Source of the DNA: CAG-390 sp045543615
GTDB lineage: Bacteria > Bacillota > Clostridia > Oscillospirales > CAG-272
Direction of reading: 5' to 3'
NCBI GenBank assembly: GCA_045543615.1
Contig: JAZPXL010000024.1
Location: forward strand, 1 to 33,747
Length of the DNA: 33,747 nt
Shown: positions 24,783 to 32,858 of the stretch, one piece after another
Layout of the letters: each line of letters begins with the position of its first letter
How positions within the stretch are numbered: the stretch's first letter is position 1
Notes under the pieces: generated by a model
The model's input: the letters and a program-made list of their open reading frames with translations, nothing else
Databases searched by the model: none
Told to the model about the DNA's origin: nothing
Position numbers and translations under genes: made by a program

Positions 24783-25028
24783 TCAGAACTTGTTTTTGAT
24801 CTCGTCAAGGCAATCGGAGCAAATGCGCTTGCCGTTGAAGATTACGATATTGTCTGCACTTCCACAGAAAATACACGCAGGGATGTACTTCTGAAGAATG
24901 ATTCTTTCGTTGTCAACAAAGATCTCTACGGGATCTTTAATATTAATGTCAAGTGAACGGCGAAGCTCTATGGGAAGAACAATTCTACCAAGCTCGTCGA
25001 CTCTGCGTACTACTCCTGTTGATTTCAT
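24783..25028 (-). CDS. AbrB/SpoVT-type regulator with C-terminal zinc ribbon
   Basis: The 81-residue protein opens with the swapped-hairpin DNA-binding domain of AbrB/SpoVT/MazE type: STGVVRRVDELGRIVLPIELRR is the conserved core (given here in two parts, STGVVRRVDELGRI and VLPIELRR), followed by DPVEIFVDN. A short tail carries two CxxC pairs (Cys52/55 and Cys70/73) that should bind one zinc. This pattern is common in Clostridia as transition-state style regulators. The start at 25028 has GGGGAGG upstream and was preferred to an ATG 48 bases earlier. It is convergent with the GT80-like gene and divergent from the small membrane protein. Targets unknown. Confidence 0.88.
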   Translation of the reverse strand: MKSTGVVRRVDELGRIVLPIELRRSLDINIKDPVEIFVDNERIILQKYIPACIFCGSADNIVIFNGKRICSDCLDEIKNKF

Positions 25029-25064
25029 TTTGAAACCTCCCCTTATGTTTGTTTTGTTGAAACA

Positions 25065-25093
25065 ATAATACCACAAATATCTCTCCTTGTCAA
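25065..25093 (-). promoter_or_regulatory. Sigma-A promoter of the AbrB-type gene
   Basis: On the minus strand TTGACA (25093-25088) and TATTAT (25070-25065) are separated by 17 bases, about 37 bases before the start codon. Confidence 0.85.
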
Positions 25094-25241
25094 CGCTTTT
25101 CGACAGAATTAGCAGAAATTTACAAATTCATAACATTTTTTGCCAATCGTACTTATAAATGGATTTTCGGGTAAGTTTTATTATATTGAATTAAATTGCA
25201 CGAAAAGGAAAAATAATAGAAAAAAGCGTTTGGAGGTTGAA

Positions 25242-25481
25242 ATGGGCGAGATAATGGGACGGAGAGGACGCAGAGGACGGGGAGAGTGCGAGCTGTCTAT
25301 GGCTTTGGATATGGCAGAGGCGGCAGAGATTATTGTAAGCGAGGCGAGGGGAGAGACGCGTGAGCGCAAGCGACGGCGAGTAGGGGATAGGCTATTGTTT
25401 TTTGCAGGAATGCTTGTTGGTGGAGCTGTGTCACTTTTGCTGTCGGGTGGAGCGTTTGCACTATGGCTTCTCCTTACTTGA
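25242..25481 (+). CDS. Small basic single-span membrane protein of unknown function
   Basis: The 79-residue protein begins at an ATG preceded by GGAGGTTGAA; a longer version starting at 25140 lacks a ribosome binding site. Residues about 5-12 and 38-48 are Arg-rich (RRGRRGRG, RERKRRR), and the C-terminal 28 residues are one hydrophobic span ending in LLLT. It is therefore likely a tail-anchored membrane protein with its basic part in the cytoplasm. No family was recognised. Its stop codon lies inside the -35 box of the RNase J promoter, so the two genes are tightly linked. No clear promoter of its own was found in the 160 bases upstream. Confidence 0.6.
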   Translation: MGEIMGRRGRRGRGECELSMALDMAEAAEIIVSEARGETRERKRRRVGDRLLFFAGMLVGGAVSLLLSGGAFALWLLLT

Positions 25482-25506
25482 CAAAAAGAAAAAATGGGTG
25501 TATAAT
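25478..25506 (+). promoter_or_regulatory. Sigma-A promoter of the RNase J gene
   Basis: TTGACA (25478-25483) and TATAAT (25501-25506) with a 17-base spacer; the TGA stop of the preceding small gene is part of the -35 box. Confidence 0.92.
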
Positions 25507-25512
25507 ATCGTA

Positions 25513-25694
25513 GTTGATGCGCAAAGACTGTGGCGCAGGGAAAATGAAATTTTGCTTCGGGTAGGCATTCCCGAGGTTTGTCCATCTGAAAATGGGCATA
25601 TATATTTAATGTAATAATTTATCTTTGAGAGCAAAGCCTCGGTGCAAAAGCACCCGAGGTGTTGCTTTGCATTGCAAAAATGAAAGGAGAATCT
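25513..25694 (+). promoter_or_regulatory. Structured 5' leader of the RNase J mRNA
   Basis: About 180 bases separate the promoter from the start codon and can fold into three hairpins: TGCGC/GCGCA (25518-25522 with 25533-25537); CTTCGGG/CCCGAGG (25555-25561 with 25570-25576, one G-U); and a longer one (25631-25645 with 25650-25670). In the last, GCAAAG and CCTCGGTGC pair with GCACCCGAGG and CTTTGC around an AAAA loop. The 5' arm CCTCGG of the third (25637-25642) can also pair with CCGAGG of the second (25571-25576), so alternative folds exist. No known riboswitch was recognised. Confidence 0.55.
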
Positions 25695-27566
25695 ATGCCA
25701 AAAAAGAAAAATATTAAGGCTGTGAGTGCCTCTCTCCAAACGGCAGACGATGGCGAGCTGCTTTTTGATATTCCCGCAGAGAGCACAAAGAAGAAGAAAG
25801 GGAATGGAGCGAAGAGTAAAAAGCCAACTGACTCTGCGCCCAAAAAGACAAAAAAGAGCACACCTGTCAAGTCAGGGGCAAGAAAGAGCGCACCAAGGAA
25901 GAATGAGAAGACCGTCAAGGTCATCCATCTCGGTGGACTTGGCGAGATAGGCAAGAATATGTGCTTGCTTGAATTTGGCGAGGATATTATCATCATAGAT
26001 TGTGGAATCGGATTTCCCGAGGAGGATATGCCGGGCGTTGATCTCGTGATACCGAGCTTTGAATATCTTGAAGCAAATCGCACGAAGGTGCGTGGAGTTG
26101 TGCTTACACACGGGCACGAGGACCACATAGGTGGTATTCCGTACCTGCTTCGTCAGTTTAACGTCCCGGTATACGCAACTGCGCTGACATTGGGAATAGT
26201 CAAGGCAAAGCTCAAGGAGCACAAGCTTTCCTATACGCCTGCGCTTAATGTTGTGAGTGCAGGTGACACGGTGCGACTTGGAGCTTTCGCAGTTGAATTT
26301 ATCCACGTCAACCACTCAATAGCCGATGCTTGCGCACTTGCTATAACGACGCCGTCGGGTGTTATTGTCCACAGTGGAGACTTCAAGCTCGACGTCTCTC
26401 CCATCGAGGGCGAGATGATGGATCTGCGACGTCTTGGTGAGATAGGCGAGAGGGGAGTTACGCTCCTTATGTGCGAGTCGACAAATGCCGAGAGGTCGGG
26501 CTTTACCCCGTCTGAGAGAAGTGTCGGCGGTGCGCTTGAGAGCGTGTTTGCGGCAAACGAGGACAAGAGAATCATTATTGCGACCTTTTCCTCAAATGTT
26601 CACCGTGTGGCGCAGATCATTGATATTTCCGTCAAGCGTGGCAGACGTATTGCCCTGACGGGCAGAAGTATGCAGACGGTTGTTTCAGCGGCAATTGAGC
26701 TTGGCTATATGTCACCACCACCCGGCGCAATAATTGATGCGGCAGATATCAAGAATTACGCACCCGGAGACATTACCGTAATTTCAACGGGAAGTCAGGG
26801 CGAGCCGATGTCGGCACTGTACAGAATGGCGTTTGGCGATCATTCACAGCTGACGCTTGGCGCACAGGATGTTGTTGTGCTCTCGTCGAGTGCGATTCCC
26901 GGCAACGAAAAATATATCGGCAGAATCATAAACGAGCTGTCGCATAGTGGAGTTAAGGTCATTTACGATGGCGTTCAGATGGGACTTCACGCATCGGGAC
27001 ACGCCTGCTGTGAGGAGATAAAGCTGCTCTATCAGCTTTGCCGACCGAAATTCTATATGCCGATCCACGGAGAGCACCGTCATCTTGCGGCTAACCGAAA
27101 TATCGCACTCTTTATGGGTATGGAGAGCGAGAGGATTTTTGTTGGTGAGATAGGTCAGGTGCTTTCGGTAAGCCGTAACCGAGCCGCGATCACCGACAAG
27201 GTGCCTGCAGGCAGAACTCTTGTTGACGGCTACGGTGTCGGAGATGTTGGAGGAGCTGTACTTCGTGACAGACTTCATCTTGCCGAGGACGGAATATTTA
27301 TCGTCTTTGCATCCGTCGATATCTGGGGCAAGATGATGATAAGCCCACCTGAGATTATCACAAGAGGCTTTGTGTATGCGCCCGATGCCGAGGAGCTTTT
27401 GTATGAGGCGAAAAATCTCGCCGCCGAGATCATTTGCGACTGTCTTGCCTCCCGTAAACCAAACCTTGACAATATCAATGACAAGCTTCGCCGTGAGCTT
27501 TCAAGGATGTTGTCTAAGACTACGGGCAGAAACCCGATGGTTGTGCCGTTTGTGACTGATCTTTAA
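25695..27566 (+). CDS. rnj: Ribonuclease J with basic N-terminal extension
   Basis: RNase J is a metallo-beta-lactamase/beta-CASP ribonuclease with endo- and 5'-exonuclease activity, central to mRNA decay and RNA maturation in Firmicutes. The core begins at VKVIHLGGLGEIGKNM (about 74-89). The zinc motif is LTHGHEDH (137-144), and the beta-CASP and C-terminal domains follow, with HASGHA and PIHGEHRH landmarks. Total length is 623, about 70 residues longer than usual. Residues 1-72 form an added Lys/Ser-rich, disordered-looking region. The start at 25695 has AAAGGAGA upstream; earlier in-frame ATGs at 25659 lie within the leader hairpin. Whether this is J1 or J2 cannot be told. Confidence 0.95.
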   Translation: MPKKKNIKAVSASLQTADDGELLFDIPAESTKKKKGNGAKSKKPTDSAPKKTKKSTPVKSGARKSAPRKNEKTVKVIHLGGLGEIGKNMCLLEFGEDIIIIDCGIGFPEEDMPGVDLVIPSFEYLEANRTKVRGVVLTHGHEDHIGGIPYLLRQFNVPVYATALTLGIVKAKLKEHKLSYTPALNVVSAGDTVRLGAFAVEFIHVNHSIADACALAITTPSGVIVHSGDFKLDVSPIEGEMMDLRRLGEIGERGVTLLMCESTNAERSGFTPSERSVGGALESVFAANEDKRIIIATFSSNVHRVAQIIDISVKRGRRIALTGRSMQTVVSAAIELGYMSPPPGAIIDAADIKNYAPGDITVISTGSQGEPMSALYRMAFGDHSQLTLGAQDVVVLSSSAIPGNEKYIGRIINELSHSGVKVIYDGVQMGLHASGHACCEEIKLLYQLCRPKFYMPIHGEHRHLAANRNIALFMGMESERIFVGEIGQVLSVSRNRAAITDKVPAGRTLVDGYGVGDVGGAVLRDRLHLAEDGIFIVFASVDIWGKMMISPPEIITRGFVYAPDAEELLYEAKNLAAEIICDCLASRKPNLDNINDKLRRELSRMLSKTTGRNPMVVPFVTDL

Positions 27567-27627
27567 TACGATTTATGCGAATTTTGTGTAAAATTTACGA
27601 ATTGTTCACCTATTGACTGCTACAAAG

Positions 27628-27636
27628 TGGTATAAT
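27628..27636 (+). promoter_or_regulatory. Extended -10 promoter of the foldase cluster
   Basis: TGGTATAAT gives a TGn extension plus a perfect -10 box. A TTGACT at 27613-27618 is only 12 bases upstream, too close for a normal -35, so recognition probably depends on the extended -10. Confidence 0.6.
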
Positions 27637-27648
27637 AAACTTTAGCTT

Positions 27649-27669
27649 ATATCCCTAAGGGGTATTTTT
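27649..27669 (+). terminator. Short terminator-like hairpin between RNase J and the foldase genes
   Basis: A 7-bp stem (27649-27655 with 27659-27665, one G-U), loop TAA, is followed by Ts to 27669. It could end the RNase J transcript, but it also lies just after the predicted start of the next transcript. Confidence 0.4.
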
Positions 27670-27745
27670 CAACATCCGATACTCGATCGGAAATAAAAAA
27701 CGGGACAGCACGACCCCTGCCCGATGGAAAGGTTCATAAAAGAAA

Positions 27746-29557
27746 ATGGGAAAAGGAAACAGATCCAGAACTGAAAGAGCTGTTGAAACCTTCAACACAC
27801 CTGCTGGAGGAAGCAGCAAAAACACAAAAAGAACGACTATTATAGTAACAGCTATCGTGTGCGTATTGCTTGTAGCTTGCATCGCGCTCTCTTTGGTTGC
27901 CAATACAGGTATCGTTCTCCGTGCTCAGACAGCAGCAAGCACAAACAACTTCAGAGTAAGCGGTATGGTTATGTCCTACTTTATCAGGACATCTCTCCAG
28001 AGCTATCTCTCTTATTTCGGACAGAACGCATCGTATGATTACCTCAAGTCGATAACATACGATTCTGAGACAAAGCTTTCTCTCTTCGACTATGCAGTAT
28101 CTGCTGCAGTTGATGAGATGCAGGAAACCCTTCTCCTTTGCGAATACGCAAAGCTCAAGGGTATTGAGATCACTGAGGATCAGAAGAAGAGCATTGATGA
28201 TACACTCGATCAGATTGCTACCTACGCTGCACAGAATCTCTACTCCGTATCAGGCTACATCTCCGCAATCTACGGCCCCGGTATGACAGCAAATGACATC
28301 CGTGACGCTCTTGAGATTTCTTATCTCGCAACAAATGCATACGAAGCTCTCACAGAGGTTCTCGAAGAGGACATCACAGACGAGCTTATGAACAAGTATT
28401 TTGAGGATCATCCCAACTACTTTATGATGGCTGATTACCTCTCCTACACCTTCACAGCATCCCTTGATGCTGAGGGCTCAACAGCTACCGATGAGGAAAA
28501 GGCTGCATTTGAGAAGCAGAAGAAGGATATGGCAGCTCTCGCAGAGGAGCTCTCGAAGGTTAGCGATGCTGACGGCTTTAAGGCGTTTATGATCAAGTAT
28601 CTGACCGAGACAGTTGCTTCCGATAGCTTCAAGGAGACTTACAATAAGGAAACAAAGAACCTCAAGGACGACGAAAAGCCCACAGAGGAAAAGCTTGCCG
28701 AGGATAAGGCTGCTATGATCGCTGAGATCGCTGAATACCTCAAGACTCTTGACAAGGAAGAGGAAGAGGATGACAAGGCAGAGGACAGCGAGGACGAAAA
28801 GGAAGAGGACAAGGAAGAAGAGCCTGAGAAGACAGCTTATGAGAAGGCTCTTGAGAAGGTTAAGACCACTCTTCAGACAGCTGCAGAGAAGTCCTACAAT
28901 GCTCTTCTTACAGAGGACTACTACCACTACGATCCCGAAGCTAAGGAAATCGACGAGTTCGACAAGTGGCTCTTTGACGCTGCACGCAAGGTTGGCGATA
29001 TCAAGAGTGTAACTGACGGCGACACAACCGATTCCAAGAAGGTAACATATACAGTTTATTTCGTTGTTGAGACATCCCATCGTGACGAGAGCGAGACAAA
29101 TGACGTAGCTCACCTCCTCGTTTCCTTCGATGACTTCAAGGCAGGAAGCACAATTACCGACGCCGAGAAGAAGAAGGCTCGTGAGAAGGCTGATGAGCTT
29201 CTTGCTGAGTTTAAGAAGGGCGAAACAACACTTGAGGCTTTCGAGACATTTGCAAAGAAGAATACTGCAGACTCTTCCGTTGTTTACGAGAACGTTTACG
29301 AGGGACAGATGGTTGAGGAGTTTGAGGATTGGCTCTTTGATGACGCTCGCAAGGCCGGCGATATGGATATCGTAGAGACAACATACGGCTACCACATTAT
29401 GTACTACATCGGCGAGGGACTTCCTGTTTGGAAGGCAACTGCACACAGCGGTGTTCTTTCCGATAACTTCAACGCTTGGCTCGAAGAGCAGACCGAAACC
29501 AACGGCTACAAGGTCAACGAGTCCCTTATCAATTCCATAGCGAACTCTATTCACTGA
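27746..29557 (+). CDS. Membrane-anchored PrsA/SurA-like foldase with acidic insert and two parvulin-like units
   Basis: The 603-residue protein has a basic N-tail, then a hydrophobic span at about 31-52. An LVAC at 42-45 resembles a lipobox, but the hydrophobic stretch continues past it, so a membrane anchor is more likely. Residues about 60-230 are the helical SurA/PrsA-like chaperone domain, with LLLCEYAKLKGIEIT as landmark. Residues 336-362 are almost only Glu, Asp and Lys. A parvulin-type PPIase domain (453-557) ends in TTYGYHIMYY. Just before it, EFDKWLFDAARKVGD (404-418) repeats the EFEDWLFDDARKAGD (525-539) of that domain, suggesting a partial second parvulin unit. It is expected to fold exported proteins outside the membrane. 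Codon choice looks biased toward high expression. Confidence 0.8.
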   Translation: MGKGNRSRTERAVETFNTPAGGSSKNTKRTTIIVTAIVCVLLVACIALSLVANTGIVLRAQTAASTNNFRVSGMVMSYFIRTSLQSYLSYFGQNASYDYLKSITYDSETKLSLFDYAVSAAVDEMQETLLLCEYAKLKGIEITEDQKKSIDDTLDQIATYAAQNLYSVSGYISAIYGPGMTANDIRDALEISYLATNAYEALTEVLEEDITDELMNKYFEDHPNYFMMADYLSYTFTASLDAEGSTATDEEKAAFEKQKKDMAALAEELSKVSDADGFKAFMIKYLTETVASDSFKETYNKETKNLKDDEKPTEEKLAEDKAAMIAEIAEYLKTLDKEEEEDDKAEDSEDEKEEDKEEEPEKTAYEKALEKVKTTLQTAAEKSYNALLTEDYYHYDPEAKEIDEFDKWLFDAARKVGDIKSVTDGDTTDSKKVTYTVYFVVETSHRDESETNDVAHLLVSFDDFKAGSTITDAEKKKAREKADELLAEFKKGETTLEAFETFAKKNTADSSVVYENVYEGQMVEEFEDWLFDDARKAGDMDIVETTYGYHIMYYIGEGLPVWKATAHSGVLSDNFNAWLEEQTETNGYKVNESLINSIANSIH

Positions 29558-29576
29558 TCAACAGATCGACATTATG

Positions 29577-29610
29577 TGTCCGCACTGCGCCACGGTGCAG
29601 TGCGGACATT
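29577..29610 (+). terminator. Strong hairpin after the first foldase gene
   Basis: A 12-bp perfect GC-rich stem (29577-29588 with 29597-29608) is followed by only a mixed T-rich stretch (TTCTTATT). It is terminator-like but may be leaky and allow partial read-through into the next gene. Confidence 0.6.
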
Positions 29611-29663
29611 CTTATTAAACAACGCAAGCCGAATGCTCATTATATATTAAAAGGAAAGACAAT

Positions 29664-31691
29664 ATGATAAAAAGAATTATTTCTGTGGCACTCGCTTCGA
29701 TAGTTTTGCTTACAACGCTTCTGTCAGTAGCGTCCTGCTCGGCGTTCATTACGCTGAAAAGCCCGTTCCTTACGGATGCAGTTGTTGTTTCCACCGATAA
29801 TTTCAAGATTACCGGAACTATGTTCAGTGCGGCAATTTACAGCGACTATAACAGCTACCGCTCTGCTATGAAGAAGTATGGTGACACGCTCTCAAAAGGC
29901 GATATAAGTGTTGAGGACTTCTTAAGCCTCTCTGCATCAGAGGTCTATATGGCTGTTAATTATTATTGTAATCCAAGCCCTGTCGCTGTTTCTTCAAATC
30001 TTCTCTCGGTTATGCTCCCGAATGGAAATGGCGATATGTATTTTGAGGACAAGTACGAAGCTCCCGCTATTAAGTATGATTATTCAACCTATGGCGCAGC
30101 ACCTCAGGTATCGTCAGCGTTGCTCACCCGTCCGTCAACATCCTTGATGCAGGGTAGCTTTGGCAGCTTTGGTGGTGGAAGCAACAACAGCATAACAATG
30201 CAGCCGGGCCTGTTATATTCAACAGAGATAGACGCACCTTCGTTTGATCTGTCTCCAATCTCTGCGTGGAATGGTGACGAAAGCCTGACTTATTCCGATG
30301 TTGCTCTTGAATACGCAAAGCAGATTATCGGCAAGTGCGAGTACGCCAGGGCAAAGGGTATTAGCGTTGACGAGGACGAGATTGTAAAGGCACGAGAGGA
30401 GCTTGAGTCTGCCATTAATACTGCGGGTCAGTTTTTTACTGCCGACGATTTTATTAAGCAGATGTATGGTAACACAACAACCGAAGAGCTTGTAAAGTTC
30501 CTTGAGCTTTATTATCTCTCAGAGAAGGCTGATGAGCTTCTTCTTGAAGAGTTTGCTTCAAGCTTTGACGAAGGTGAGCTTGATGGACTTGTGCAGACAT
30601 TGTCTCCCGTGGGTGGCTTCCGTGATATTCTCTATATAGAGGTTGTTGATTATATCCCCAATGGACTCGCAAGATATTATGAGTCGATTGGTGGGTATGA
30701 GCAGAATTATGAGGCACACAAAGCCAAGCTCGCTTCTATTATTGACAGGCTGAGAAATGCTTCAAATGACGAGGATTTCATAAATGCCGCAAAGGAATAC
30801 ATCCATATGGCTGCATTCTATGACTTTTTTGAGAGAATAGAAGATAATCTCGGAGAGAACTATTTTTATGAAATGGTAGCTTATGTGGTTGAGGATGCCG
30901 TTGCGTATTTGGACAACCTTAAGCTCGTCATTGATTCGTATTTTTCCGGAGATGACAATTACGGTGCTCCTGTGAGCAATGCAGACGCAAAGTTCCCGTC
31001 AGAGTTCGAGGATGCGTTTATATATGCGGCAAGTGGAGCCATTAACCGAATTGACAATCTTTTCTACTATGAGCTTGCGGCTATGAGCGAGGTTTCGTCA
31101 TCATCCGATGAATTCGCACGTTGGATTTTTGATGAGAACACAGATATCGGCGAATGCTATTATAGCGAAAACGAAAGCTATGTCTTCTCTTCGGGAACAA
31201 ATACCTCAACGGGCAGTATTTCAAATATGGAACGAAGAACCGTTATGAAATTCGCAAGAATGAGTGACAAATACGATATAAGCAATCACCCGACATATTC
31301 TTATGCATCGGCAACCTTTGAAGTTAGTGACCGTTTTTATTCTATGATTCACGCAGGTGAGAATTTGCTCGAAAAGGTAAATGGGGACTCTCTTTCCGAG
31401 ATCAAGAAAATCGCTATAAGTTGTAGCGCAAAATACAGGCTTCACCAAGGAGTGAGCTTTACAGGCTCTCTGGGTATTGACCGCTGGCTATCTACAAGAA
31501 GTGGCGAGATACCCGACAAAAACCTGATTGTTACAAACGATGGAGTGGTGGCTGTGTTTATGGTTGAGTGCAGTGAGATGACAGCGTCTGAGTACAAGGC
31601 ATATAATGTTCTTTACAGCCGTGCGCTCAGCACGATGCTTGAAGAGTATTACACAGAGGGCAATCTTATAGTAAACTCGAATTTTGGATAA
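29664..31691 (+). CDS. Large lipoprotein with SurA/PrsA-like chaperone domain, no clear PPIase core
   Basis: The 675-residue protein has a lipoprotein signal peptide with lipobox VASC (Cys25). The segment EYAKQIIGKCEYARAKGISVDEDEI aligns by eye (EYAK, CEYA and KGI) with CEYAKLKGIEIT of the upstream foldase and CCEYAREKGIELT of the downstream one, so the three are paralogues. A DEFARWIFDENTDIGE segment echoes the FxxWLFD unit of its neighbours, but the following YGYH/YGHH strand is missing, so a working parvulin domain is doubtful. A Gly/Ser-rich patch (SFGSFGGGSNNS) interrupts the N-terminal half. A role as a non-catalytic exported-protein chaperone is inferred. AAAAGGAAAG precedes the start. 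Confidence 0.65.
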   Translation: MIKRIISVALASIVLLTTLLSVASCSAFITLKSPFLTDAVVVSTDNFKITGTMFSAAIYSDYNSYRSAMKKYGDTLSKGDISVEDFLSLSASEVYMAVNYYCNPSPVAVSSNLLSVMLPNGNGDMYFEDKYEAPAIKYDYSTYGAAPQVSSALLTRPSTSLMQGSFGSFGGGSNNSITMQPGLLYSTEIDAPSFDLSPISAWNGDESLTYSDVALEYAKQIIGKCEYARAKGISVDEDEIVKAREELESAINTAGQFFTADDFIKQMYGNTTTEELVKFLELYYLSEKADELLLEEFASSFDEGELDGLVQTLSPVGGFRDILYIEVVDYIPNGLARYYESIGGYEQNYEAHKAKLASIIDRLRNASNDEDFINAAKEYIHMAAFYDFFERIEDNLGENYFYEMVAYVVEDAVAYLDNLKLVIDSYFSGDDNYGAPVSNADAKFPSEFEDAFIYAASGAINRIDNLFYYELAAMSEVSSSSDEFARWIFDENTDIGECYYSENESYVFSSGTNTSTGSISNMERRTVMKFARMSDKYDISNHPTYSYASATFEVSDRFYSMIHAGENLLEKVNGDSLSEIKKIAISCSAKYRLHQGVSFTGSLGIDRWLSTRSGEIPDKNLIVTNDGVVAVFMVECSEMTASEYKAYNVLYSRALSTMLEEYYTEGNLIVNSNFG

Positions 31692-31722
31692 TAATTAACT
31701 TAAACAAAAGCAGGAAAAGCAA

Positions 31723-32817
31723 ATGAAAAAGCCAAACAAAATTTTGCGCTCGCTTTCAGCACTTCTCTCACTTGTATTGCTGCTTTGCACACTCGCACCT
31801 GCCCTTGTGGGATGCGTGGACAAGAGCGAGGCGGAGAAGATGAGAGAGCGTGTGGCACTCAAATCAAAGAACTTCACAATAGATTGCTCGCTTATGGCGT
31901 ATATGTTCGTCTCAAGCGCGCTTAAGATGTCGGGCGATATTCCACAGTCGGTGCTCGACGAGAAGGGCTTTGATATGGAGCTTGATTTCAATGAGCAGAT
32001 ATACGAGGGAGATATGACCTGGTTCGATCTCTTTATGGATGGCGCAATTGCCGAGGCAAAGACAATGCTCATCTGTTGCGAGTATGCACGTGAGAAGGGC
32101 ATTGAGCTGACGGACGCCGACATAGCCTCGATTGAGAGCGAGATCACAAATATGAGAATCGAGATAGCTCTGCAGGACGGACGTGAGATTGACGATTATT
32201 TCGCAACTCTATACCGTGGATATTTCGAGCTTGAGGATATGAGGCGAATGCTGAAGCTCAACCGTCTGTCAAGCTACGGGTATACTGCGCTTGTGGACGA
32301 TATAGAGGCATCTGTCAGCGACAGCGACGTTGTCGAGTATGCAAATAGCCTTGAGGGCTTTGAGAAGGACGAGAGTGCAACGAGACTTTTGTGCGCAATT
32401 CTGGCAAATCCCGATGACTTTAATAATCTCGATGAGGTAAAGCCACTTGCAGACGAGCTTTGCGACTCACTTATTGGTAAGATTGCAGAGAGCGACAAGA
32501 TTTTGACATTTGAGGCTTTTGCAAAAAAGTATAACGCATCGACAGAATATCTTTACAGAAATGTTTCGCCCGGGGATATGATGGAGGAAATCGACGAGTG
32601 GCTGTACGATTCTTCAAGAAAAATGGGCGATGTTGGTATTGTTCACACCGATTACGGTCATCATATACTGTACTATGTCGGCGAGGATGATCCTGTCTGG
32701 ATGAGCGTTGCGAGAACAAAGCTGCTCGATCTGAGATATGATGAGACGCTGGAACAAAAGCTTACAGCGTATGGGGTAGAGGTCAAGGGCGATAATTGCC
32801 GTTTGCTTGACTTCTGA
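31723..32817 (+). CDS. PrsA-like lipoprotein foldase with C-terminal parvulin domain
   Basis: The 364-residue protein has lipobox LVGC (Cys31). Its helical N-terminal domain includes MLICCEYAREKGIELT. The C-terminal part keeps the unit IDEWLYDSSRKMGD and the parvulin ending HTDYGHHILYYVGED, close to the domain of the first foldase. The N-terminal half of the parvulin domain (LLCAILANPDDF) lacks the usual His of AxHILV, so catalytic efficiency may be low. It begins 31 bases after the middle foldase with a CAGGAAAAG ribosome binding site and is probably co-transcribed with it. Expected location is the outer membrane face, acting on secreted proteins. Confidence 0.75.
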   Translation: MKKPNKILRSLSALLSLVLLLCTLAPALVGCVDKSEAEKMRERVALKSKNFTIDCSLMAYMFVSSALKMSGDIPQSVLDEKGFDMELDFNEQIYEGDMTWFDLFMDGAIAEAKTMLICCEYAREKGIELTDADIASIESEITNMRIEIALQDGREIDDYFATLYRGYFELEDMRRMLKLNRLSSYGYTALVDDIEASVSDSDVVEYANSLEGFEKDESATRLLCAILANPDDFNNLDEVKPLADELCDSLIGKIAESDKILTFEAFAKKYNASTEYLYRNVSPGDMMEEIDEWLYDSSRKMGDVGIVHTDYGHHILYYVGEDDPVWMSVARTKLLDLRYDETLEQKLTAYGVEVKGDNCRLLDF

Positions 32818-32858
32818 TCCGGCTGACATAACAGAATAACGGGAGGAAATATTCTCTG

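Noticed and set aside
27613..27636. TTGACT/TATAAT as a standard promoter before the first foldase
   Set aside because: The spacer is only 12 bases; the extended -10 explanation was kept instead.
28478..29554. Minus-strand open frame of 358 codons opposite the first foldase
   Set aside because: Leu/Cys/Val-rich shadow of a Glu/Lys-rich gene; no ribosome binding site or motif.
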